A stretch of 40,517 bases of DNA, taken from contig JALESH010000013.1 in the NCBI GenBank assembly GCA_022781985.1, forward strand, positions 1 to 40,517, read 5' to 3'. The notes beneath the pieces were generated by a model. The model did no database searches. It was given only the letters and a program-made list of their open reading frames with translations, and was not told the DNA's origin. Origin of the DNA: Lachnospiraceae bacterium. Its GTDB lineage: Bacteria; Bacillota; Clostridia; Lachnospirales; Lachnospiraceae. Of this stretch, positions 12,697-19,563 are shown in pieces. Position 1 is the stretch's first letter. The number at the start of each line of letters is the position of its first letter. The position numbers and the translations under genes were made by a program.

Positions 12697-13074
12697 TTAT
12701 TTCACTGTAACCTTAGCGCCTTCTGCTTCCAGCTTCGCCTTAAGCTCATCAGCCTCTTCCTTGGAAATGCCTTCCTTAAGCATCTTAGGAGCGGAATCTA
12801 CCAGGTCTTTTGCTTCTTTCAGGCCCAGACCTGTAGCTTCACGTACCACCTTGATTACCTTAACCTTGTTAGGACCAACCTCTGTAAGCTCTACATCGAA
12901 CTCGGTCTTCTCTTCTGCTGCTGCAGCGCCGCCGCCGTCTGCTACTGCCATCACAACACCTGCTGCTGCGGATACACCGAACTCTTCCTCGCAAGCCTTT
13001 ACCAAATCATTTAATTCCAAAACGGTTAACTCTTTGATTGCATCAATAAGTTCCTGAGCTGTTAATTTTGCCAT
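12697..13074 (-). CDS. rplL: 50S ribosomal protein L7/L12
   Basis: L7/L12 forms the multimeric stalk that recruits translational GTPases. The 125-aa product has the N-terminal dimerisation domain ([21 protein letters not shown]), an Ala/Gly-rich hinge around residues 37-55, and the globular C-terminal domain. That domain carries the conserved [21 protein letters not shown] helices that contact EF-Tu and EF-G. It follows rplJ by about 70 bp and is closed by a strong hairpin terminator. Identification is secure. Confidence 0.99.
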   Translation of the reverse strand: MAKLTAQELIDAIKELTVLELNDLVKACEEEFGVSAAAGVVMAVADGGGAAAAEEKTEFDVELTEVGPNKVKVIKVVREATGLGLKEAKDLVDSAPKMLKEGISKEEADELKAKLEAEGAKVTVK

Positions 13075-13143
13075 TATGATTTACCTCCATGTATAGATTC
13101 TCTTATTTATTAGGTTAGATTGCTGTCCTGACTCTGCCGGGAT

Positions 13144-13683
13144 TTATTCAGCAGGAGTCTCTTCCGCGGGTGCCGCCTCTGCTGCTTCACATGCGGATGC
13201 TCCGCCTTTTTCTGCCAGCTGGTTCATGACACGGGCGAAATTGGTGATCGGAGACTGCAGGCTTCCAAGCAGCTTGGAAATAAGCTCGTCTCTGGAAGGG
13301 ATCTTAGCGATATCGGCAATGCCCTTTGCATCATATGCCATTCCTTCCACCATGCCGCCCTTGATCTCAAGTTTGTCAGCTTCTTTTGCAAACTTACATA
13401 AGATTCTTGCAGGTGCTGTAGCATCTGTAGTGGAAACAGCTATGGCGCTGGGCCCTTCAAGATAGGGGACAAGCGCTTCGAAATCCGTTCCCTTAAAGGC
13501 GAAATTCATCATCGTGTTCTTGTAAACCTTGTAGGTAATTCCCTGCTCACGAAGCTCTTTACGCAGCCTCGTATCCTGCTCTACCGTAAGGCCCCGGTAG
13601 TCAACCAGAACAACAGACTGTGCATCCTTGAGAGTTGCAGAAATTTCCTCTATGATGGGTTTCTTCAATTCAATTTTTGCCAC
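13144..13683 (-). CDS. rplJ: 50S ribosomal protein L10
   Basis: L10 anchors the L7/L12 dimers on 23S rRNA and represses its own operon through the leader RNA. The 179-aa product shows the family N-terminus (KKPIIEEISATLKDAQSVVLVDYRGLTVEQ), the RNA-binding core including YKVYKNTMMNFAF, and an Ala/Glu-rich C-terminal L12-binding helix region. The start at 13683 follows TAAGGAGG. It is the first gene of the rplJL unit, with a promoter, L10-leader and attenuator between 13750 and 13950. Confidence 0.99.
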   Translation of the reverse strand: MAKIELKKPIIEEISATLKDAQSVVLVDYRGLTVEQDTRLRKELREQGITYKVYKNTMMNFAFKGTDFEALVPYLEGPSAIAVSTTDATAPARILCKFAKEADKLEIKGGMVEGMAYDAKGIADIAKIPSRDELISKLLGSLQSPITNFARVMNQLAEKGGASACEAAEAAPAEETPAE

Positions 13684-13749
13684 TTTCTTTTACCTCCTTA
13701 TAGATTTGGTGTGCCGAAAGGAGTCTGTGCAGCCTTCTGCTGCAAATAT

Positions 13750-13786
13750 AAAAACCTCTCCGCTTTGGTTCCCAAAGACAGAGAGG
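13750..13786 (-). terminator. Attenuator hairpin before rplJ
   Basis: On the minus strand CCTCTCTG (13786-13779) pairs with CGGAGAGG (13762-13755). Inside it CTTTGG pairs with CCAAAG around GAA. A run of five T residues follows (13754-13750). It lies between the L10-leader core and the rplJ start. In Firmicutes, L10 binding to its leader is coupled to such a terminator, so this is the likely switch output. Confidence 0.8.
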
Positions 13787-13811
13787 CAGAAGTCTTTATA
13801 AACTCACTCTT

Positions 13812-13890
13812 CTCCTCGGTAGGCGCTGCGCTTACGCCTTCGCAGCCCTCATGGGACTGTGTCCGGCACCTACTGTCTTCGGCAGGGCTG
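13812..13890 (-). ncRNA. L10 leader RNA
   Basis: The minus-strand segment CTGCCGAAGACAGTAGGTGC (ending near 13866) pairs its GTAGGTGC with GCGCCTAC (13825-13818), which is followed by CGAGGAG. This is the hallmark L10/L12-binding leader found before rplJ in many bacteria. A variable hairpin lies between the two halves. Position, 30-40 bases after the promoter and before the attenuator, supports the call. The RNA family assignment is from memory of the consensus. Confidence 0.8.
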
Positions 13891-13921
13891 TTTGCGGTAT
13901 CTCCGACAAACAGACTCTATT

Positions 13922-13950
13922 AATATAATGTATTCTCCCTCGCTTGTCAA
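13922..13950 (-). promoter_or_regulatory. Sigma-A promoter for rplJ-rplL
   Basis: TTGACA (13950-13945), a 17-base spacer and TATATT (13927-13922) lie on the minus strand, about 240 bases before rplJ. They are immediately upstream of the L10 leader. The -35 is perfect and the -10 matches five of six. The promoter isolates rplJL from the inserted CapA-like gene. Confidence 0.8.
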
Positions 13951-13958
13951 GTCCATTT

Positions 13959-14123
13959 TTACTCCAGCCACGGAAAACGCAGGTTTCCGTATTCTTTATC
14001 TCTATTATACTTTTCCTCAAACATTATCAGCATCCTGGCGATCTGCTCACGGCTGATCGGATCATGTATGCCATAGCTGCCGGCCCTGCTGTACCATCTG
14101 TTTTGTTGGAAATTCAGGCAAAT
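13959..14123 (-). other. In-frame open stretch after the CapA-like stop codon
   Basis: Directly after the TAA of the CapA-like gene the same frame stays open for 54 codons and ends at a TAA at 13961-13959. The reading has a protein-like composition, for example DPISREQIARMLIMFEEKYN. That piece resembles the end of an S-layer-homology (SLH) repeat. It could be the detached C-terminus of a longer ancestor cut by a stop mutation, a remnant of another gene, or chance. No ribosome site was seen inside it. Confidence 0.25.
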
Positions 14124-15380
14124 TTATGGGCAGGTGATATATCCCTCTTCATCAATGTGGACTCCCGGCGAGATAGAACGCATATAATCCAGCACCCGCT
14201 CCTTCTCCCCTCCATGAAGCAAGGAGGTGAAGCAGTCTTTCTGCTGGGCAGGGAGGAACTGCAGGCTCTTCAGGCCATTCCCATCCACTGTTGCCTTAAT
14301 CAGGCAGGTATCCACCTGCCTGGAGTTAAACCAGAAATTTCCCAGGCTGTACAGCACCGGTACCCGATCTATATATACAACAGGCTGCAGGCAGTGAGGA
14401 TGGTCTCCTATGACCAGATCCGCGCCAGCTTCCACCAGCCTGGGGGCCTGGTCCAGCTGCGCCCAGTCCGGTTCCGCCACATTTTCTGTCCCCCAGTGGA
14501 TGTATACCACCACAAAGTCGCTGTTGGCCGCGGCCTCCCGTACAGTTTCCAGCAGCCTGTCCGGATTCAGGCAGCGAAAAACTCCCGGCAGTGTATCAGT
14601 GGCCCCTCTGGTATCCGGATTGTCCATCCTCTCTATCTGGGTTGCTGAGACATAGGCAAGCTTCACGCCCCCTGCCGTAAAGTAGACCGGTGCTGCCGCT
14701 TCCTCCAGGTTTATGCCGGCTCCTGCATACGGTATGCCTGCCCCCTTCAGGATATCCAGAGTATCCAGCAGTGCCGTTTCTCCATAGTCAAAGGCATGGT
14801 TGTTTGCCAGGGAGACTATGTCCACTCCCATCTCATCCAGAAGCCTGACCGAATCGGGCTTGGCACGGAAGGTGAACTGTTTACCCTCCGTGGGTGTCCC
14901 CCTGTCAGAATATGGAAACTCATTGTTCAGCATCAGGATGTCAGCAGCCCTCATCTCCGCCAGCAGATCCTGGGAAAAGGCCCCCTCTGCTCCCCTGCCC
15001 CTCTGCAGCAGGCTGGCCATCACACTGTAGCCCGGATCAAGGAGTATGTCTCCTCCAAAGGCCAGAACCACCTCTTCCCCCGGCTGCTGTTCTGGCTCGC
15101 TATCCTGCTGTTCTGGCTCGCTATCCTGCTGTTCTGTCCCGGATAAACCGGAACCTTCTCCTGCCTCCTGGGGCTCCCAGCCGGGCAGCGTCAGCCCTGC
15201 TTCCGGGATAGCCTCTGCAAAAAGAGAAAAATTAGTCTCCTCCCTTTCTTCTGCCGCCATGATATAGTACCCCATAAGCACAGACAGCCCTGCAGCCATT
15301 ACCACTGCAAAAGCAATACAGAAGGCCGCCAGCATCCTCACAAGATTTTTCCTTTTCCCGCTTTTCCCACGTCTCTTCAT
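14124..15380 (-). CDS. CapA-family (PGA_cap) surface metallophosphoesterase-like protein
   Basis: CapA-type proteins carry a calcineurin-like fold and are linked to poly-gamma-glutamate capsule synthesis or unknown cell-surface chemistry. From the ATG at 15380 (TAGGAG, 7-base spacer) the 418-aa product has a basic N-terminus and one membrane helix at about 14-41. A Glu/Gln/Ser/Pro stalk with a 7-residue tandem repeat (EQQDSEP) follows, then the CapA domain with FGGDILLD (108-115), LNNEFP (about 151-156), SLANNHAFDYG (about 190-200) and the late GDHPHCLQP and YSLGNFWFN motifs. A TTG at 15440 would add 20 residues and lacks a good site. It is inserted between rplA and rplJ, behind a terminator, with no clear promoter. 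No capB or capC is nearby, so a PGA role is doubtful. Confidence 0.88.
   Translation of the reverse strand: MKRRGKSGKRKNLVRMLAAFCIAFAVVMAAGLSVLMGYYIMAAEEREETNFSLFAEAIPEAGLTLPGWEPQEAGEGSGLSGTEQQDSEPEQQDSEPEQQPGEEVVLAFGGDILLDPGYSVMASLLQRGRGAEGAFSQDLLAEMRAADILMLNNEFPYSDRGTPTEGKQFTFRAKPDSVRLLDEMGVDIVSLANNHAFDYGETALLDTLDILKGAGIPYAGAGINLEEAAAPVYFTAGGVKLAYVSATQIERMDNPDTRGATDTLPGVFRCLNPDRLLETVREAAANSDFVVVYIHWGTENVAEPDWAQLDQAPRLVEAGADLVIGDHPHCLQPVVYIDRVPVLYSLGNFWFNSRQVDTCLIKATVDGNGLKSLQFLPAQQKDCFTSLLHGGEKERVLDYMRSISPGVHIDEEGYITCP
15084..15136 (-). repeat. 21-bp tandem repeat inside the CapA-like gene
   Basis: Two identical 21-bp units (15084-15104 and 15105-15125) and an 11-bp partial third unit encode the repeated EQQDSEP stalk. 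The length is a multiple of three, so unit gain or loss would keep the frame and change only the spacer between the membrane anchor and the catalytic domain. Confidence 0.85.
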
Positions 15381-15462
15381 ACATCCGCTCCTATTGCAGC
15401 AACAAAAACCCGGAGTGAGTTTGAAAATCACCTTCTTCAAACACCCTCAGGGTACGTTGTAC

Positions 15463-15495
15463 AAAAAACCACCTGCAGGCTGTCCCCGCAGATGG
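15463..15495 (-). terminator. Terminator after rplA
   Basis: On the minus strand CCATCTGC (15495-15488) pairs with GCAGGTGG (15476-15469), allowing one G-U pair. Six T residues (15468-15463) follow. It lies 24 bp behind the rplA stop and ends the rplKA unit before the CapA-like gene, which would then depend on read-through or an unseen promoter. Confidence 0.8.
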
Positions 15496-15518
15496 TTTTA
15501 TCCTCTGAACCTTCTTAT

Positions 15519-16211
15519 TTACTGAAACTTGGCAACGCTTACTTTCACACCCGGACCCATCGTCGAGGACAGGGTCACGCTTCTCAGATACTGTCCCTTC
15601 AATGCAGAGGGCCTTGCCTTTACAATGGCATCCATCAGGGCATTGAAGTTCTGCTCCAGCTGCTCCTCTGTGAAGGAAGCCTTCCCTACCGGTACATGGA
15701 TAATATTGGACTTATCCAGACGATACTCTATCTTACCTGCTTTGATATCCTTGACAGCCTTGGTAACATCCATGGTTACCGTACCGGCCTTGGGGTTAGG
15801 CATCAGTCCCTTAGGACCCAGAACCTTTCCGAGACGTCCTACCACACCCATCATGTCAGGAGTCGCAACCACCACATCAAAATCCAGCCATCCGTCGTTC
15901 TGGATCCTGGGCACCAGCTCATCTCCGCCTACGAAGTCTGCACCTGCAGCCTCTGCCTCGTTTACCTTATCACCCTTTGCAAATACCAAAACCTTTACTT
16001 CTTTTCCTGTACCGTTGGGCAGTACAACTGCGCCGCGGATCTGCTGCTCAGCATGACGTCCGTCGCATCCTGTTCTGATATGAACCTCGATGGTTTCGTC
16101 AAATTTAGCGGTAGCCGTTTTCTTTGCAAGCGCAATAGCATCTGCTGCCTCGTACTGAACAGAGCGGTCTACCTGTTTTGCAGCCTCATTATATTTTTTT
16201 CCATGTTTCAT
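15519..16211 (-). CDS. rplA: 50S ribosomal protein L1
   Basis: L1 forms the mobile stalk next to the E site and represses its own mRNA. The 230-aa product starts [17 protein letters not shown] and contains the signature region [17 protein letters not shown] and the typical C-terminus [13 protein letters not shown]. The ATG at 16211 has AGGAGG 8 bases upstream. A TTG two codons earlier is less likely. It follows rplK by about 70 bp and is closed by a hairpin terminator. Confidence 0.99.
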   Translation of the reverse strand: MKHGKKYNEAAKQVDRSVQYEAADAIALAKKTATAKFDETIEVHIRTGCDGRHAEQQIRGAVVLPNGTGKEVKVLVFAKGDKVNEAEAAGADFVGGDELVPRIQNDGWLDFDVVVATPDMMGVVGRLGKVLGPKGLMPNPKAGTVTMDVTKAVKDIKAGKIEYRLDKSNIIHVPVGKASFTEEQLEQNFNALMDAIVKARPSALKGQYLRSVTLSSTMGPGVKVSVAKFQ

Positions 16212-16282
16212 TATCAATTCCTCCTATGGTTCAATCGGCCTGGGGCACCGTAGCCCTGCCAGCCTCCCACTTTTACTCGTCA

Positions 16283-16708
16283 TTAATCTTCTACTGTGAT
16301 GCCCATGCTTCTTGCAGTACCTGCGATCATGCTCATAGCTGCTTCTAAGGATGCCGCATTCAGGTCAGGCATCTTCAGCTCTGCGATTTCTTTGATCTTA
16401 TCCTTGGAAATCGTTGCAACCTTAGTCTTATTCGGAACTGCTGAACCGGATTTGATGTTGCAGGCCTTTTTGAGAAGTACTGCAGCGGGCGGAGTCTTTG
16501 TAACAAAACTAAAGCTTCTGTCTGCATATACTGTAATAACAACAGGAATGATCAAATCACCTTTATCTGCTGTTCTGGCGTTGAACTGCTTTGTAAATTC
16601 AACGATATTCACACCATGCTGTCCAAGCGCAGGACCAACCGGTGGAGCCGGTGTTGCTTTGCCGGCAGGAATCTGTAACTTAATGTATCCTTCTACTTTC
16701 TTTGCCAT
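16283..16708 (-). CDS. rplK: 50S ribosomal protein L11
   Basis: L11 binds the GTPase-associated centre of 23S rRNA and is needed for stringent-response sensing by Rel. The 141-aa product has the N-terminal [20 protein letters not shown] segment, the proline-rich hinge and the rRNA-binding C-terminal domain ([34 protein letters not shown]). AGGAGG precedes the ATG. The 242-bp gap to nusG holds hairpins that may regulate rplKA. Confidence 0.99.
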   Translation of the reverse strand: MAKKVEGYIKLQIPAGKATPAPPVGPALGQHGVNIVEFTKQFNARTADKGDLIIPVVITVYADRSFSFVTKTPPAAVLLKKACNIKSGSAVPNKTKVATISKDKIKEIAELKMPDLNAASLEAAMSMIAGTARSMGITVED

Positions 16709-16784
16709 CTTGGCTACCTCCTAAAATATTGTGGTATGGCGCTGCGTCCTCATCGGCTGTACAGCACGGCTTCGCCGGAACGCT

Positions 16785-16814
16785 GCTCCCACTGTCCCGG
16801 AGCATCTCCGGAAC
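16785..16814 (-). promoter_or_regulatory. Hairpin in the rplK leader, candidate L1-binding site
   Basis: On the minus strand GTTCCGGAG and CTCCGGGAC form a 9-bp stem (one G-U pair) around ATG (16814-16794). AGTGGGAGC (16793-16785) follows at once. The G-rich strand resembles the AGGUGGGAGGCU element of the L1 stalk in 23S rRNA. L1 represses rplKA by mimicry in other bacteria. The match is by eye only. Confidence 0.35.
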
Positions 16815-16871
16815 CTTCTGTGCTGCTGTTATATCCCTGCCTGACCGCTCCGTCATAACCGGAATATATTT

Positions 16872-16902
16872 ATATTTAAGCCGGAAAGCCCGGCATAAAT
16901 AT
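16872..16902. other. Hairpin downstream of nusG
   Basis: ATATTTA and TAAATAT, plus GCCGG and CCGGC, form a 7+5-bp stem with one mismatch and a 5-base loop. It starts about 50 bp after nusG. No T-run follows on the minus strand, so it is a weak terminator candidate. It may be an mRNA 3'-end or processing structure between nusG and rplK. Confidence 0.45.
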
Positions 16903-16950
16903 CTGTCAATCGGGTGTAGCTGTAAAGAGCCGTTCTGCCCCTTGGGCCGG

Positions 16951-17466
16951 CTACATTTTTCTCACTTCCGCAAATCCGATTTCTACCGGGGTCTCCCGGC
17001 CAAACATCTCTACATTGATCGTGGCCGTCTGCTTGTTGTAATCCATCCTTTGAACCACGCCTACAGTATCCTTCCACACTCCGGCCACCACGGCAATCAT
17101 ATCACCCTCGCCAAAATCCACGGAAACATTCTCCTGTGTGATGCCCAGAGGCTTCATCTCTGCTTCCGTAAGGGGAACCGGTTTGCTGCCAGGACCCACA
17201 AATCCGGTAACACCCCTGGTATTCCTTACCACATACCAGGTTTCATCGTTCATCACCATATTGATCAGGACATATCCCGGGAACATTTTTTTCTGGACAT
17301 TCTTCCTGGTTCCGTTCTTCATTTCCACTACGTCCTGCATAGGTACACGAACCTCCAGGATCTCATCCTCAAGGTGTCTGTTCTCGATGGTCTTCTCAAT
17401 ATTGGCTTTGACCTTTTTCTCATATCCCGAATAGGTATGCACTACATACCAATTTGCCTCTGCCAT
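16951..17466 (-). CDS. nusG: Transcription antitermination/pausing factor NusG
   Basis: NusG binds the RNA polymerase clamp and links it to pausing, Rho or ribosomes. The ATG at 17466 gives MAEANWYVVHTYSGYEKKVK, the standard start, and 171 aa. The NGN domain includes KKMFPGYVLINMVM and RNTRGVTGFVG. The C-terminal KOW domain includes GDMIAVVAGVWKDTVGVVQRMD. An upstream in-frame start at 17565 would run into secE and is rejected. It follows secE by 14 bp. Confidence 0.98.
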   Translation of the reverse strand: MAEANWYVVHTYSGYEKKVKANIEKTIENRHLEDEILEVRVPMQDVVEMKNGTRKNVQKKMFPGYVLINMVMNDETWYVVRNTRGVTGFVGPGSKPVPLTEAEMKPLGITQENVSVDFGEGDMIAVVAGVWKDTVGVVQRMDYNKQTATINVEMFGRETPVEIGFAEVRKM

Positions 17467-17480
17467 CCATTCACCCCACT

Positions 17481-17690
17481 CTACAACGTCGTCAGGAAAT
17501 CGATGCCATACTGGAACAGAAAATCTATTATGGCAATGATCCCCCCCGTCACAACCGAGACACAAACGACTGCAATGGACTGCTTCACAATGTCACTTCT
17601 GCCAGGCCAGGCAATTTTCTTGAACTCAGTTTTTACACCTTTGAAAAAGCTCTGCCTAGGCGCTTTTTCTGTCTTCGCCGAATCTCCCAT
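17481..17690 (-). CDS. secE: Preprotein translocase subunit SecE
   Basis: SecE clamps the SecY channel in the cytoplasmic membrane. The 69-aa product has the amphipathic segment FFKGVKTEFKKIAWPGRSDI, with the conserved KKIxWP motif, and one membrane helix at about residues 38-60. This is the short single-helix form usual in Gram-positive bacteria. AAAGGAG precedes the ATG. It lies between rpmG and nusG as in most Firmicutes. Confidence 0.97.
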   Translation of the reverse strand: MGDSAKTEKAPRQSFFKGVKTEFKKIAWPGRSDIVKQSIAVVCVSVVTGGIIAIIDFLFQYGIDFLTTL

Positions 17691-17722
17691 GTGGTACTCC
17701 TTTCAAAAGCCTGCCGCGGGCC

Positions 17723-17872
17723 TTATTTGGTTTCCTTGTGCAGGGTGTGGGTCTTGCAGAATCTGCAATACTTCTTGGTTTCCATCCTGTCGGGATGTGT
17801 CTTCTTATCCTTTGTAGTATTATAGTTACGCTGCTTGCATTCTGTACATGCTAAAGTGATTTTCGTACGCAT
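17723..17872 (-). CDS. rpmG: 50S ribosomal protein L33, zinc-binding form
   Basis: L33 sits near the E site of the 50S subunit. The ATG at 17872 (GGAGGAG, 6-base spacer) gives a 49-aa protein with CTEC (about residues 9-12) and CRFC (36-39), the four cysteines of the zinc-ribbon (C+) form. The paralogue usually used under zinc starvation lacks these cysteines. The in-frame extension to 17983 crosses the promoter and is not coding. It heads the rpmG-secE-nusG unit. Confidence 0.98.
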   Translation of the reverse strand: MRTKITLACTECKQRNYNTTKDKKTHPDRMETKKYCRFCKTHTLHKETK

Positions 17873-17930
17873 ATATTTCTCCTCCAATTTTGAGCATAAA
17901 AAAAAGACCTGAAACAAATCTTGTGTTTTT

Positions 17931-17959
17931 ACTATAACATAAGAATGGCATCCAGTCAA
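17931..17959 (-). promoter_or_regulatory. Sigma-A promoter for rpmG-secE-nusG
   Basis: TTGACT (17959-17954), a 17-base spacer and TATAGT (17936-17931) lie on the minus strand about 60 bases before rpmG, with five of six matches in each box. It is in the 315-bp divergent gap shared with the FliD-like gene. Confidence 0.75.
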
Positions 17960-18187
17960 CTGCTTCCCACTTTTTTCCGGCAAAATAATTTTGCAAAATT
18001 CCTGTATTTCCCTCTACTTTTTTTCCTCTGTATTTCCGATAAATATTGTATAATAATGTCTGCTGATTCCTTCAGCGGCCACCTATCGTGCACTTTATAC
18101 CCTGATACAAGGAAAAGTCTATGTTTTCCTGGATGGGAACAGATTCCCATTATGTATGGTTTCAAGGAAGAAAGGAGGGGAAGTGTC
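17960..18187 (+). promoter_or_regulatory. Upstream region of the FliD-like gene with tandem hairpins
   Basis: No convincing full promoter is seen. There is a TATAAT at 18049-18054 with a poor -35. CCGATAA at 18036-18042 resembles the -10 of a flagellar sigma-28 promoter but lacks its TAAA box. Further down, GGAAAA/TTTTCC (18111-18129) and ATGGGAA-CAGA-TTCCCAT (18133-18150) form two adjacent hairpins in what would be the mRNA leader. AAGGAGGGG then precedes the ATG at 18188. Confidence 0.35.
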
Positions 18188-19495
18188 ATGGCATATAACC
18201 AGACAATTCTTAATCATGTTTATAACTATTATCTCAGTGCTTATACACCGAGAAGCTCCTCACGTTATGATTCCCATAAAAGAAGCGAGCTTCGCAGCAT
18301 CTGCAACTCCATCGTCAAGCTGAACAAGGAGTCTCCTTTATACAAGATAGACACCAGCCAGCGGTGCAAGAACTTTGCCGTGGGTATCAAGGAGGAGGCC
18401 CGGGAGCTCCACAACACCATTGCTTCACTGGGCAGCCTGGACGAGGAAAAGATCCTGGACAAAAAAACAGCCTACTCCAGCAACGAGGATCTGGCTGCTG
18501 TAACCTTTATCGGGAACATCTATGAGGACACCCAGGTTCCCTCCTATAATATAGAGGTTCATTCCCTGGCATGCGGGCAGGTCAACATCGGTACTTTCCT
18601 TCCGAATACCAAAATGTCTCTCCCCCATGACACCTACTCCTTTGATATCAGCATCAATGACCTGAATTATGAGTTCCAGTACAACATCAGGGAGGGGGAG
18701 ACCAACAGGGATATCCAGAAGCGGCTGGCCAAGCTGATTTCCACTGCAGGCATCGGCCTGCATGCAGATGTGATCGAGGACGGAAAAGGAAATACGGCTC
18801 TCCGGCTGCGTTCCGCAGCAGAGGGAACCAGGAGCAATGGCTCTCCTATTTTCATCGTATCCGATAACCATACCAGCAAAACAAGAGGAACGGTGGACTA
18901 TCTGGGGCTGGATCATCTGGCTCGGCCGGCTGCCGATGCGGAATTTCTGGTCAACGGCGAAAAGCGCACCTCCGCCTCCAATGTATTCTCACTGGATAAC
19001 CTTTACCAGGTAACATTGAAAGGAATCAGCTCCGGGGACGGCGACACTGCTGACGTGGGCCTGAAAACTGATATAGAATCCCTGAGTGAAAACGTAGGCA
19101 TTCTGGTGGACGGCTATAATAATTTCATCAGCCATACCGCCGCCTACACGGATGACTTCTCCGGCAGCCGCCGGCTTCTCAATCAGATGTACGGCATCAC
19201 CCGCCACTACCGCAGCGAGTTTAACATTCTCGGGCTGAAGCTTCAGGAGGATGGTACCATATCCTTTGACAAGGGTGAGCTTAAGCATGCGGCCTTATCA
19301 GACTATGCCAGGGAAGATTTTTCTGCGGTTCGGGACTTTGCCAACTCACTGGTGCAGAAAATGGATCAGATTTCACTAAATCCCATGGATTATGCAGACA
19401 AGACTATCGTAGCCTACAAAAATCCCGGAAAAAATTATGCAACACCGTATATTACCAGTGCCTTCAGCGGCATGCTTTTTAACAGCTACTGCTAA
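18188..19495 (+). CDS. FliD-like (flagellar hook-associated protein 2-like) protein
   Basis: FliD caps the growing flagellar filament and folds flagellin. This 435-aa protein has FliD_N-like features: YNIEVHSLACGQVNIG at 120-135, then an IREGETNRDIQKRLAKLIS segment at about 167-185. FliD_C-like features include FLVNGEKRTSASNVF at 253-267, VGILVDGYNNFIS at 303-315 and LGLKLQEDGTISFDKGEL at 348-365. It is shorter than most Firmicutes FliD and ends GMLFNSYC with a terminal cysteine. The ATG at 18188 follows AAGGAGGGG; the open frame upstream has no support. It is the only plus-strand gene and no other flagellar gene is in the window, so it may be an orphan paralogue with another surface role. 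Confidence 0.75.
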   Translation: MAYNQTILNHVYNYYLSAYTPRSSSRYDSHKRSELRSICNSIVKLNKESPLYKIDTSQRCKNFAVGIKEEARELHNTIASLGSLDEEKILDKKTAYSSNEDLAAVTFIGNIYEDTQVPSYNIEVHSLACGQVNIGTFLPNTKMSLPHDTYSFDISINDLNYEFQYNIREGETNRDIQKRLAKLISTAGIGLHADVIEDGKGNTALRLRSAAEGTRSNGSPIFIVSDNHTSKTRGTVDYLGLDHLARPAADAEFLVNGEKRTSASNVFSLDNLYQVTLKGISSGDGDTADVGLKTDIESLSENVGILVDGYNNFISHTAAYTDDFSGSRRLLNQMYGITRHYRSEFNILGLKLQEDGTISFDKGELKHAALSDYAREDFSAVRDFANSLVQKMDQISLNPMDYADKTIVAYKNPGKNYATPYITSAFSGMLFNSYC

Positions 19496-19548
19496 AAAAA
19501 TCAGGACATGTACTACCGGCAATCGTACCGTACATGTCCTGATTTTTT
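19495..19548. terminator. Bidirectional terminator between the FliD-like gene and glf
   Basis: A perfect 18-bp inverted repeat (19495-19512 and 19531-19548) with an 18-base loop has A-runs on one side and T-runs on the other. It therefore reads as an intrinsic terminator on both strands. It serves the convergent FliD-like and glf genes and overlaps the last base of the FliD-like stop codon. Confidence 0.92.
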
Positions 19549-19563
19549 AACGGCTCTCCTCTT

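Noticed and set aside
16881-16909. Promoter for rplK starting from a TTGACA at 16909-16904
   Set aside because: The bases 17 positions downstream read TTCCGG, with no acceptable -10. The nearest A+T-rich box is 24 bases away.
16702-17817. Plus-strand open frame of 371 codons
   Set aside because: It covers nusG, secE and part of rpmG on the opposite strand and contains no protein family features.
17921-18187. N-terminal extension of the FliD-like gene
   Set aside because: The extension overlaps the rpmG promoter. The ATG at 18188 has a strong AAGGAGGGG site and gives a sensible N-terminus.
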